From Salsipaludibacter albus (GTDB lineage: Bacteria > Actinomycetota > Nitriliruptoria > Nitriliruptorales > Nitriliruptoraceae): a DNA stretch of 47,078 nt. The DNA lies in contig NZ_JAHOPH010000005.1 in NCBI RefSeq assembly GCF_019798055.1, positions 142,426 to 189,503 on the forward strand, read 5' to 3'. Shown piece by piece: positions 36,278 through 44,184 of this stretch. The notes under the pieces are model-generated. The model saw only the letters and a list, made by a program, of their open reading frames with translations. It made no database searches and was not told where the DNA came from. The position numbers and the translations under genes are program-made. Position 1 is the stretch's first letter, and each line of letters begins with the position of its first letter.

Positions 36278-37669
36278 TCAGGCCGGCGGGTCGGCGTCGG
36301 CGGGTCCGGAGGCAGTGGCGGCAGGCGGGCGCGACGGAGCCTCGGGGTCGAACGGCTCGACGACCAGCACGGCCCCGTCGACTCCCGCGACCCGGACGGG
36401 ACTGCCCACCCGCAGCTTGGCGGACCCGTCCAGCCGCGCGCGCCAGAGCGCCTCGTCGATGTAGACGTGGCCCTCGGGGTTGAGGATGCTGCGCACGATC
36501 CCGGGTCGGCCGACGAGGTCGCCGAGTTCGACGCCCTCGGGCCCGGCCTGGGCACGCAGGATCGTGGTCATCGCCACGACCCAGAACCCGACCGCGAGCA
36601 CGGTCGTGGCCACCGCCACCCAGCCCGGGTTGCGCAGGTCCCCGGTCCCGAACAGGAACCACGATCCCACCCCGAAGCTGGCCGTCGCGGCGAGCGTGGT
36701 CAGGCCAAGACCGGCCAGCGCGGTGTCCAACGCGAACAGGCCCAGCCCGACCAGCACCAGCGCCAGCGCCCACCAGGCCACGGGGAGCACGGTCAGCCCG
36801 AAGATCGCGAACGGGAGCATGACGAGGCCAGCCACGCCGGCCACGCCGAAGCCCGGCTGGAACAGCTCGAAGGCGAGCAGGCTCAGACCCACGACCAGCA
36901 GGAGGTAGATGAAGGCCGGCGTCGCCGCCGCGTGCAGCATCCGTGACACCAGGCCCAGCGAGTGGAGTCGGACCTGGACGTCGTCCTGGGACAGCGACAG
37001 CGTGCGACCATCGCCGACGTCGAACCCGTCGAGGTCGCCGAGCAGGGTGGCCACGTCGGGCGCGACCACGTCGGTGAGGCCGTCGGCCTCGAGCTGCTCG
37101 GCGGTCATCGCCGTGTCGAGCAGCGCCTGGCCCTCGGGCCCGAGCAGCTCCGCCACGCGGTCGTCGACCGCCTCGGACGGGGGCTGGGACAGGTCGACGG
37201 GCTGGACCGGTCCGACCACGCCGACCTCCGACACGGCGCGGACGTCGGCCGCCGCCCACAGGGCTGCCCAGGCACCGGCCGCCGTCGCCTCGACGCCCGC
37301 CTGGGGCGCGACCAGCACGGCGACGGGGACGTCGGCGTCACGCACGGCGTCGACCAGGCCGAGCGTGTCGATCGACACGCCGCCCGGACCGGACACCTGC
37401 AGCACGACCAGCTCCGCGCCATCGGCGTCCGCCTGGTCCAGCAGCCGGGTGATCGTGGAGCCCACCGGCGGGTCCAGCAGGCCGGTCACGGGCAGCACCT
37501 CGACGACCGATCCTGCCGGGGTGTCGTCGACGGCGTCGGACTCGGTCGCGACGGCCGGGCGAACCACCAGCGTGGCCAGCGCGACCAGCACCAGGGCGAG
37601 GCCTGCGAACAGGACGGACCGCGGTCGCGTGGCGGGTCGGGACGGGCCCCAACGGGCAGGAATGGACAT
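36278..37669 (-). CDS. NfeD family membrane protein with a degenerate ClpP-like domain
   Basis: 463 aa. N-terminal membrane segment (about 19-40), then a ClpP-class-like domain (55-200: VVLQVSGPGGVSIDTLGLVDAV), then four or more membrane helices (about 255-360) and a C-terminal soluble OB-fold NfeD domain (GRPGIVRSILNPEGHVYID; VGSPVRVAGVDGAVLVVEP). Long NfeD proteins are membrane proteases with a Ser-Lys dyad in a GASAASAG-type loop; here the aligned loop is GVEATAAG at 125-132, with no Ser, so the protease part looks inactive. NfeD usually partners stomatins; no stomatin is adjacent. It is divergent from the first ATPase gene. Confidence 0.8.
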   Translation of the reverse strand: MSIPARWGPSRPATRPRSVLFAGLALVLVALATLVVRPAVATESDAVDDTPAGSVVEVLPVTGLLDPPVGSTITRLLDQADADGAELVVLQVSGPGGVSIDTLGLVDAVRDADVPVAVLVAPQAGVEATAAGAWAALWAAADVRAVSEVGVVGPVQPVDLSQPPSEAVDDRVAELLGPEGQALLDTAMTAEQLEADGLTDVVAPDVATLLGDLDGFDVGDGRTLSLSQDDVQVRLHSLGLVSRMLHAAATPAFIYLLLVVGLSLLAFELFQPGFGVAGVAGLVMLPFAIFGLTVLPVAWWALALVLVGLGLFALDTALAGLGLTTLAATASFGVGSWFLFGTGDLRNPGWVAVATTVLAVGFWVVAMTTILRAQAGPEGVELGDLVGRPGIVRSILNPEGHVYIDEALWRARLDGSAKLRVGSPVRVAGVDGAVLVVEPFDPEAPSRPPAATASGPADADPPA

Positions 37670-37755
37670 GTCGCGGAGGGTATCGACGTCGGTGTCGCGA
37701 GCCGGTCCCCGACCGGATGGCGCCGTACGCTGGCCGGTCGATCCCGGAGGGACCC

Positions 37756-37806
37756 ATGCCGGCCGTCGCCCGCCCGCACCACGGACCACGCCGGCATCCG
37801 GCGTGA
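37756..37806 (+). CDS. Possible 16-aa leader peptide upstream of the ATPase pair
   Basis: ATG with GGAGGG 4 nt upstream opens 16 codons that end in a TGA overlapping the GTG start of the downstream ATPase gene (GTGA, 37803-37806). The ATPase start has no good ribosome-binding site of its own, so it may depend on this leader. A TACGCT -10-like hexamer lies at 37726-37731. The peptide itself (MPAVARPHHGPRRHPA) is His/Pro/Arg-rich. Confidence 0.35.
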   Translation: MPAVARPHHGPRRHPA

Positions 37807-38846
37807 TCGAGGGCCACGACGACCTGTTCGGGACCAACGTCCTGCTGGTGACGGGCAAGGGTGGGGTCGGGAAGACCACCACCGCGGCCGCGCTCGGGCT
37901 CGCCGCCGCGGACTCCGGTCGCGACACGCTCCTGGTGGAGGTCGAGGGCCGCGACACGCTCTCCCGGGCGTTCGCGACGACCGCCTGGGACTACCAGGAA
38001 CGGGAGTTCCGCCCGGGGCTGTGGGGCGTGTCCCTCGACCCGGCAGAGGCCGTCTACGAGTACCTCGAACTGTTCTACGGCCTGCGTCGTGTCCAGTGGA
38101 TGATGGAGCGTTCCCATGCACTGGACTTCGTCACCACGGCCGCGCCCGGCCTGCGCGACCTGCTGCTGATCGGCAAGGTCTACGAGATCGAGGCTCGCCG
38201 CCGCGCGGACGGTCGCCGGCTGTTCGACACGATCATCGTCGACGCACCGCCGACCGGCCGGATCGTCCCGTTCCTGCAATCCCCGTCGGCGGTGACCGAG
38301 ATCGTGCGGATGGGACCGATTCGTCGGCAGTCCGGGCAGATCGAGGCGATGCTGACCGACCCGTCCCGCTGCCGCGCGCTGGTGGTGACACTGCTCGAGG
38401 AGATGCCCGTCACCGAGGCAGCCGAGGGCATCGTCGCCATGGCCGCAGCCGGCGTCGCGACCGGGCCGGTGGTGGCCAACCAGGTGGTCGTGCCGGCGGT
38501 GACAGCCGAGCAGGCCGAGGTCTTGTGCGGGGATCCCGCCCCGGTCCGTGACGTCGCGGCCGGCGTCGGCCTGGACCTGGACGACCACGACCTCGCCGGG
38601 CTGACGACGATGGTCTCGGACCATCGCGTGACCGTGGCGCGCCAGCGACGGCTGGCCACGCGTCTGCAGGCCGGGACCGGCCGCGACCTTCTGGTCCTGC
38701 CGGACCTGGCCGCCGACACCTTCGACGTGGACGCCCTGCACGTGCTGGCCGACACCATCGCCCGCCAGGTGGGCGCCGACGGCCCGACCGGACTCGACGT
38801 CGCCGGCATCGTGGCCGAGCCCGACTCGTCGGAGGGCGGGCGATGA
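37803..38846 (+). CDS. Get3/ArsA-like ATPase, first subunit (Rv3679-like)
   Basis: 347 aa. Deviant Walker A LLVTGKGGVGKTTT with signature Lys19 and Lys24; LLVEVEGRDTLS (switch I) and IIVDAPPTGRIVPFL (switch II) follow. Homologues in M. tuberculosis (Rv3679) form with Rv3680 a bacterial Get3-like complex. The family is a membrane-protein-targeting or anion-pump ATPase; here no ArsB is nearby, so arsenite export is not supported. GTG start chosen because it fits the domain; it overlaps a short leader ORF. The stop overlaps the next ATG (ATGA). Confidence 0.9.
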   Translation: MIEGHDDLFGTNVLLVTGKGGVGKTTTAAALGLAAADSGRDTLLVEVEGRDTLSRAFATTAWDYQEREFRPGLWGVSLDPAEAVYEYLELFYGLRRVQWMMERSHALDFVTTAAPGLRDLLLIGKVYEIEARRRADGRRLFDTIIVDAPPTGRIVPFLQSPSAVTEIVRMGPIRRQSGQIEAMLTDPSRCRALVVTLLEEMPVTEAAEGIVAMAAAGVATGPVVANQVVVPAVTAEQAEVLCGDPAPVRDVAAGVGLDLDDHDLAGLTTMVSDHRVTVARQRRLATRLQAGTGRDLLVLPDLAADTFDVDALHVLADTIARQVGADGPTGLDVAGIVAEPDSSEGGR

Positions 38847-40012
38847 GCGCGTCGACGCCCGACGAGGGGATCGGCCACGGTGGACTGGCGGCGGCCGTCG
38901 ACGACGCCCACGTCCTGCTCACCACGGGTGCCGGCGGGGTCGGCAAGACCACCACGGCCGCCGCCCTGGCGCTCGCGGCGGCGTTCCGTGGACGACACGC
39001 CCTGGTGATCACGATCGATCCCGCCCGACGACTGGCGCAGGCCCTGGGCCTGGAAGGGCTGGCCACGGAGCCCCAGCCGGTGCCCCTGGACGCGCCCGGG
39101 CGCCTCGACGCCATGATGCTGGACATGCAGTCGACGTTCGACGACCTGGTCGATCGCCACGCGGCCACGCCCGACCGGGCGGCGGCCATCAAGGACAACC
39201 GGATCTACCAGACCCTGTCTGCCTCCCTGTCGGGCACGCAGGAGTACATGGCGATGGAGAAGCTCCACGAGCTCCACGACCGGGGGACCTGGGACCTGAT
39301 CGTGGTCGACACGCCGCCGACGCGCAGTGCGCTGGACTTCCTCGACGCACCGGCCCGGATGACGTCGTTCCTGGAGGGTCGTCTCCTGCGGTTGCTCCTG
39401 CAGCCGGCGATGTCGGCCGGCCGCGGCTACCTGCGCGCCGTGAACTTCGGGGCGACCGCGTTCATGAAGGTGGCGGGCAAGGTCACCGGGATGGGCGTGC
39501 TGGACGACATCGCCGACTTCTTCCGTGCCTTCGACGGCATGTACGACGGGTTCAAGCAGCGGGCCGAGGAGGTGCTGGCCCTGTTGCGTCGTCCCGAGTC
39601 GAGGTTCGTCGTGGTCACCTCCCCCCAGCCGCCCCCACTGCGCGAGGCACGGTTCTTCGTGGACCGCCTCGAGCAGGAGGGCCTGCACCTGGCCGGGGTC
39701 GTCGTCAACCGGCTGCACGGTGCGCCGGTCGGTCACGACCCCGCCGAGCTCCGGCGGGCCGCCGACCTGCTCGAGCGCAGCGACCGGGACGCGAATGGCC
39801 CCCAGGCGGTGACGGGGGCGACCGCCGCCGGGTTGCGCCTGGCGGCCGACCTGCGCACCATCGCAGCCCGGGAGGCGCGCGACGTGGCCGCCGCCCTGGT
39901 CAACCGGAGTGTCCCCTTGGTCGTGCACGTGGGGCGACGGTCGGGCGAGATCCACGACCTGCCCGGCCTCGAGGCGATCGCGACCGACCTCACCGGCCCA
40001 GTGCCCGACTGA
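38843..40012 (+). CDS. Get3/ArsA-like ATPase, second subunit (Rv3680-like)
   Basis: 389 aa. P-loop LLTTGAGGVGKTTT: the position of the signature Lys is Ala30, while Lys35 is kept. ITIDPARRLAQALG is switch I, IVVDTPPTRSALDFLDAP switch II. A long Met/Phe/Arg-rich helical region at about 190-245 (AFMKVAGKVTGMGVLDDIADFFRAFDGMYDGFKQR) is where Get3-type proteins hold client helices. The missing signature Lys suggests a heterodimer with the preceding ATPase with one altered active site. The gene overlaps the first ATPase by ATGA. Confidence 0.9.
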   Translation: MSASTPDEGIGHGGLAAAVDDAHVLLTTGAGGVGKTTTAAALALAAAFRGRHALVITIDPARRLAQALGLEGLATEPQPVPLDAPGRLDAMMLDMQSTFDDLVDRHAATPDRAAAIKDNRIYQTLSASLSGTQEYMAMEKLHELHDRGTWDLIVVDTPPTRSALDFLDAPARMTSFLEGRLLRLLLQPAMSAGRGYLRAVNFGATAFMKVAGKVTGMGVLDDIADFFRAFDGMYDGFKQRAEEVLALLRRPESRFVVVTSPQPPPLREARFFVDRLEQEGLHLAGVVVNRLHGAPVGHDPAELRRAADLLERSDRDANGPQAVTGATAAGLRLAADLRTIAAREARDVAAALVNRSVPLVVHVGRRSGEIHDLPGLEAIATDLTGPVPD

Positions 40013-40073
40013 GCACGACCACACCGGCCCCGAAGCCTCGCCCCCTCGACCGTCACGATCCCCGGAGGATCCA

Positions 40074-40766
40074 ATGGACCGCCCACCGCCCGGACCCGTC
40101 GACCCGCCCGAGGCGGACGCACCCGCCGCCGAGGAACCGGCCACGGATGGCACCGGCGTCCCGGACGCCGCGGACGTTGCCGCCGAGGGCGAAGGTCCGG
40201 CCGACGAGCCGGGTCGCAACTCCCCCGTGGCCGTCGCCCCGGGGGGTGCGGGCGTGCGACCACCGCGACGCACGGGGATCTTCGTCGACCCCGAGGACCT
40301 GCGTGAACACGTGGGCGCCCTGCTGCGGACCATGCTGGGGACCTACCAGGTCGACCCGTTCGGCAACTTCAGCTTCCTGCACGACGGAGCGCGGGTCTTC
40401 GTCACGATCGGCATGGGTCCCATGGGTCCCCACGTGGGCGTGTACTCGGTGACCAACATCGACCTGGACCTGTCGGCCGAGCTGGGCAGCTTCCTGGCCA
40501 CGACCAACCATCGGCTGGGCTTCGGCACGTTGTCCTACGACACCGACAACCGGGCCGTGTGGCTGCGCCACACCCTGCTGGGCACCGCCCTGGACGCCCC
40601 GGAGCTGCAGGCGGCGGTGGCGTCGGTCGCGCGGACGGCAGCGACCATCGACGACGAGATCGGCGACCGGTTCGGGGGCCGCACCTTCGGCGACGCCCCC
40701 GCCGACGTCCAGGACTCCACCACCCCCCCGACGGAGGACACCGTCAACGTCACCGGCTACCTGTAG
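40074..40766 (+). CDS. YbjN-like domain protein
   Basis: 230 aa. N-terminal 60 residues are Pro/Ala/Glu-rich and probably disordered; the YbjN/type III secretion chaperone-like domain follows (about 70-200): REHVGALLRTMLGTYQVDP, GNFSFLHDGARVFVTIG, LGSFLATTNHRLGFGTLSYD, VWLRHTLLGTALD. YbjN domains are chaperone-like and often sit beside the ATPase pair. CGGAGG lies 5 nt upstream of the ATG. Convergent with whiB. Confidence 0.7.
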   Translation: MDRPPPGPVDPPEADAPAAEEPATDGTGVPDAADVAAEGEGPADEPGRNSPVAVAPGGAGVRPPRRTGIFVDPEDLREHVGALLRTMLGTYQVDPFGNFSFLHDGARVFVTIGMGPMGPHVGVYSVTNIDLDLSAELGSFLATTNHRLGFGTLSYDTDNRAVWLRHTLLGTALDAPELQAAVASVARTAATIDDEIGDRFGGRTFGDAPADVQDSTTPPTEDTVNVTGYL

Positions 40767-40773
40767 AACTCTC

Positions 40774-40790
40774 CGTGTCCGACGGGCACG
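40774..40790. terminator. Short hairpin between YbjN-like gene and whiB
   Basis: CGTGTCC-GAC-GGGCACG, a 7-bp stem with one G-U pair and a 3-nt loop, fills the 25-nt gap between convergent stops. Candidate bidirectional terminator. Confidence 0.35.
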
Positions 40791-40791
40791 C

Positions 40792-41022
40792 CTAGGCGGA
40801 GCGGGCGGCCAATCGTCGGACGTGGGCTCGGCGCTGCCGCTCCGTCAATCCACCCCACACACCGATCTCGATCCCCTCCTCGATCGCGTACTCGAGGCAG
40901 GCGGTGCGCACTTCACAACGTTCGCAGGTCTTGATCGCGTCCTTCGCCTCGGTGAGGTTTCGTCCGAAGAAGGCCTCAGGGTCCATTCCACGGCAGCGTG
41001 CAGCATCAGCCCATGATTCCAA
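40792..41022 (-). CDS. WhiB-family iron-sulfur regulator (WhiB4-like by position)
   Basis: 76 aa from TTG at 41022. Four Cys: C10 (AARCRGMDPEAFF), C33-x2-C36 (TCERCEV) and C42 (RTACLEYA), the [4Fe-4S] set; GVWGG at 54-58 and a basic C-terminal tail (RQRRAHVRRLAAR) are the WhiB fold turn and DNA-binding end. The TTG start has AGAGG 7 nt upstream and keeps the first Cys; a longer start at ATG 41160 adds an N-terminus without family similarity. It sits between the ATPase pair and ponA, the position of whiB4 (Rv3681c) in mycobacteria, which responds to oxygen and redox. Confidence 0.85.
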   Translation of the reverse strand: MESWADAARCRGMDPEAFFGRNLTEAKDAIKTCERCEVRTACLEYAIEEGIEIGVWGGLTERQRRAHVRRLAARSA

Positions 41023-41331
41023 CGGTCGCCCTCTCGCAGACGGTGCTGCCGTGGTCGTCGAACGCCCCCGGCGGCAGCTCCACGCTGGGCGGTCGGTGGC
41101 CGACGACGATGTCGGCCTGCTCCCGACGCTAGGGGCACCCCGGTTCCCACGCATGGTCATTTCGAGCCATTGGCAGCACTCACCAGAAGACTTCTGCGTA
41201 TCTCCACGTGGTTTCGATCACCTTCGATGGCGCCACATGACCCCCTTCGACCACCGTCCCTGTCACGGGCGACACGTGGCACGGCGGTAGCCTGTGGACG
41301 ACTTCTCCGACGATCCGAAGACTCCGCATCC
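41023..41331. promoter_or_regulatory. Divergent whiB / ponA promoter region
   Basis: 309 nt without a supported gene. TAGCCT at 41287-41292 is the probable ponA -10, giving a leader of about 33 nt; a -35 is not clear. For whiB, TAGCGT on the minus strand (41131-41126) is a candidate -10, giving a leader of about 100 nt. The stretch 41155-41260 is comparatively AT-rich; I see no repeats there. Confidence 0.4.
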
Positions 41332-44184
41332 ATGACGGCAGCCAGTCGCACGCGCGCGATCATCGAGCGCCTCGTCCTGATCGTCGCCATCATCGTGGCG
41401 ACGGCGCTGCTGCTGTCGTCGTTGGCGCTGCCCGGGCTGACCTTCGCATCCGACAGCGTCGAGACCGTCACCGACACGTTCCTGGACGTCGCGCCACTCC
41501 CCGAGCTGACCGATCCGCCCGAGAACTCGTTCATCTACGCCAGTGACGGCAGCCTGCTCGACGAGATCAACTTCCGCGAGAACCGCGAGCCGGTCACCTT
41601 CGACGACATCCCCGACGTCATGGTCGACGCCGTCGTCGCGACCGAGGACGCCGAGTTCTGGAACCACAACGGGGTCAACACCGAGGCGATCGTCCGCTCG
41701 GCGGTGTCCAACGTCGCCGCGGGCGAGATCGTGGGTGGCGGGTCGACCATCACCCAGCAGTACATCAAGATCGCGTACTCCTACCAGTCCGACGACGCGA
41801 CGGTGCAGACCCTGGACCGCAAGATCCAGGAGGCGACCTGGGCGGTGCAACTCGAGAAGCAGATGTCCAAGGAGGAGATCCTCACCGCCTACCTCAACAC
41901 GGCCTACTTCGGGTCCGGCGCCTGGGGCGTGTCGACGGCAGCGGACCGCTACTTCTCCAAGGACCTCGCCGACCTGACGGTGGGCGAGGCCGCCACCCTG
42001 GCCGGCGTCATCCGTGCACCCGGCGCCAACGACCCGCTCAACAACCCCGACAACGCCGAGGCCCGCCGCGACATCGTCCTGGGCCAGATGGCCGAACAGG
42101 GCTTCATCTCCGACCAGCAGCGTGACCTCGCCCGCGAGGACCCGCTCGAGACGGATCCGTCCACCACCCCCGAGGCGACCAACCCGTTCTGGACCAATTG
42201 GGTCACCGAGCTGCTGACCGACCAGTCCACGGCGGAGACCCTCGGCCCCGAACAGGTCCAGTTGCTGCAGCTGCTGGGTGGCGACGCCGACGAGCGCACC
42301 ACCCGGGTGTTCCAGGGCGGCCTGCGGATCACCACCACCCTGGATCCGAAACTGCAGGCCACCGCCGGCGAGACGATCGACTCCTACCTCACCGACGACG
42401 ACCCCACGCGCGCCGAGATCGCCACCGAGCCCATGGCCGGCCTGCTGACGCTCGAGCCGGGTTCGGGCGCGATCCGCACGATGGCACTGGGCCCCTACGA
42501 GTGGGGCAGCTGCCTCGGCAACCCCGGTGACCCGTCCGACGACGACTTCGCCGGGGTCACCGACGACGGCGAGCTGCTGTGCGACAAGACCCAGGTCAAC
42601 CCGCTGGTCCCCAACGGCGGCGGGACGGCCCGCCAGCCCGGCTCGTCGTTCAAGCCGTTCGTGCAGGCGGCCGCGATCGAGAATGGCTACTCGCCGGGCT
42701 TCACCCTGGACTCCGACGATGCCGAGACCCAGGGCGGCGAGCCGATCGAGGAGTGCCCGGACAAGGAGGACGAGACCGGCTTCTACACCCCGGCGAACTC
42801 GTCCAAGGGCGGCCTGCGCAACATGTACACGGGGCTGCAGAGCTCGGTGAACGTCTACCACGCCCGCCTCACCGGCCTGGTCACGCCGCCGGTCGTGGGC
42901 GAGATGGCCGAGCGGCTCGGGCTGCACGAGTGGGCCAAGGAGCTGGAGCGCAACCCGGCGCTGGGCGGCATGGCGAACCTCGCCTGCGCCGTCGGGCTGG
43001 GTGGCTACGACGCCACCCCCCTGGAGATGGCCGCCGCGTACTCGACCCTGGCCAACCGTGGCGAGTACTGCGCCCCCTACGTCATCGAGAAGATCGAGGA
43101 CCGGGACGGCGAGGTCCTCTACGAGCACAGCACCGACTGCGAGCAGGTGCTCGACCAGACCGTGGCCGACCGGGTCGTGGACGTGATGGCCGGCCCCGTC
43201 AGTGACGAGGGCACCGCCCCGGTCGTCGGCGACGACCTCGGTGACCACCCGGTCCGGGGCAAGACCGGGACGACCAACTCGTCGCGAGACGCCTGGTTCC
43301 TGGGCTTCACCTCCCGCTACGCCAGTGCGGCGTGGATGGGCTACGCCAACGGCGGGCGCTACTTCGAGACCATCGCCGACGCGGTCGAGGCCTGCCCGTC
43401 CAGCCACGACGGCGACGACAACGACCTGCCCGACCGACAGTGCCCACCCGAGCTCAAGGTGATGGAGAACGTCCGGATCGGGGGCCGCGACTACGAGTCC
43501 GTGGCCGGCGGGACCATCCCGGCGCCGATGTGGGGTTCCTACATGGCGCAGGTCATGGAGCCGTTCGAGCCGGAGGGTTTCCCGGAACCGCCGCCGATCC
43601 CGACCACGACCATGCCCGACCTGGTGGCGGCCGGGACGGTCGACGCGGCCACGGACCTGGTCGAGGAGGCCGGGCTGCAGCTGCGGACCGAGACCGTCAC
43701 CGACTGGCGTCCCGAGGGCACGATCGTCGGCCAGACGCCGGAGGCCGGCACCGACGTCGACGTCGGCAACTTCGTCACGGCGGAGGTCTCGGACGGCGAC
43801 GGCGACTACCCGCGCATCCCCGACGTCGTCGGGCGCTCGGCCGCCGAGGCCCGCGAGATCCTGCGCCGTGCGGGCTACGCGGTCGGCGAGTTCTCCGCCG
43901 ACGTGACCAACCCGACGAGCAACGGACTGGTGCTCCAGCAGCAGCCGTCCGGTGGCGCGCGACTCCAGCCGGGCAGCCAGGTCAACATCCAGGTCGGCGT
44001 CTACGTCGCCCCGCCGGAGCCGGAGCCCGAACCGGAACCCGAGCCGGAGCCCGAGCCCACCTCGACCGAGCCGGCGCCGACCTCGACGGAGCCGACCGAG
44101 CCGCCGGCGACCGCCACGCCCAAGCCCAAGGCGACGAAGACGCCCAAGCCCAAGAAGACCACCCCGGACCCCGAGGGCGACTGA
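41332..44184 (+). CDS. ponA2: Bifunctional penicillin-binding protein, PonA2-type
   Basis: 950 aa class A PBP that polymerises and cross-links peptidoglycan at the membrane. One N-terminal membrane helix (about 11-33), GT51 glycosyltransferase domain with catalytic Glu105 (VATEDAEFW) and GGSTITQQYIK, then transpeptidase domain: Ser438-x-x-Lys441 (PGSSFKPF), S505-V-N507 and K644TGTT. Two PASTA domains follow (about 761-823 and 827-892), then a PEPEPE repeat and a Lys/Pro/Thr-rich tail. PASTA domains bind muropeptides. Mycobacterial PonA2 is also the neighbour of whiB4. Start ATG 41332 is the first in the helix-bearing frame. Confidence 0.95.
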   Translation: MTAASRTRAIIERLVLIVAIIVATALLLSSLALPGLTFASDSVETVTDTFLDVAPLPELTDPPENSFIYASDGSLLDEINFRENREPVTFDDIPDVMVDAVVATEDAEFWNHNGVNTEAIVRSAVSNVAAGEIVGGGSTITQQYIKIAYSYQSDDATVQTLDRKIQEATWAVQLEKQMSKEEILTAYLNTAYFGSGAWGVSTAADRYFSKDLADLTVGEAATLAGVIRAPGANDPLNNPDNAEARRDIVLGQMAEQGFISDQQRDLAREDPLETDPSTTPEATNPFWTNWVTELLTDQSTAETLGPEQVQLLQLLGGDADERTTRVFQGGLRITTTLDPKLQATAGETIDSYLTDDDPTRAEIATEPMAGLLTLEPGSGAIRTMALGPYEWGSCLGNPGDPSDDDFAGVTDDGELLCDKTQVNPLVPNGGGTARQPGSSFKPFVQAAAIENGYSPGFTLDSDDAETQGGEPIEECPDKEDETGFYTPANSSKGGLRNMYTGLQSSVNVYHARLTGLVTPPVVGEMAERLGLHEWAKELERNPALGGMANLACAVGLGGYDATPLEMAAAYSTLANRGEYCAPYVIEKIEDRDGEVLYEHSTDCEQVLDQTVADRVVDVMAGPVSDEGTAPVVGDDLGDHPVRGKTGTTNSSRDAWFLGFTSRYASAAWMGYANGGRYFETIADAVEACPSSHDGDDNDLPDRQCPPELKVMENVRIGGRDYESVAGGTIPAPMWGSYMAQVMEPFEPEGFPEPPPIPTTTMPDLVAAGTVDAATDLVEEAGLQLRTETVTDWRPEGTIVGQTPEAGTDVDVGNFVTAEVSDGDGDYPRIPDVVGRSAAEAREILRRAGYAVGEFSADVTNPTSNGLVLQQQPSGGARLQPGSQVNIQVGVYVAPPEPEPEPEPEPEPEPTSTEPAPTSTEPTEPPATATPKPKATKTPKPKKTTPDPEGD

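Noticed and set aside
37803-40012. Arsenite efflux operon (arsA)
   Set aside because: No arsB, arsC or arsR nearby; synteny matches the mycobacterial Get3-like pair.
44011-44180. PEP and Lys/Pro-rich repeats as a separate gene or repeat element
   Set aside because: They are the in-frame disordered C-terminal tail of the PonA2-type protein, common in this family.
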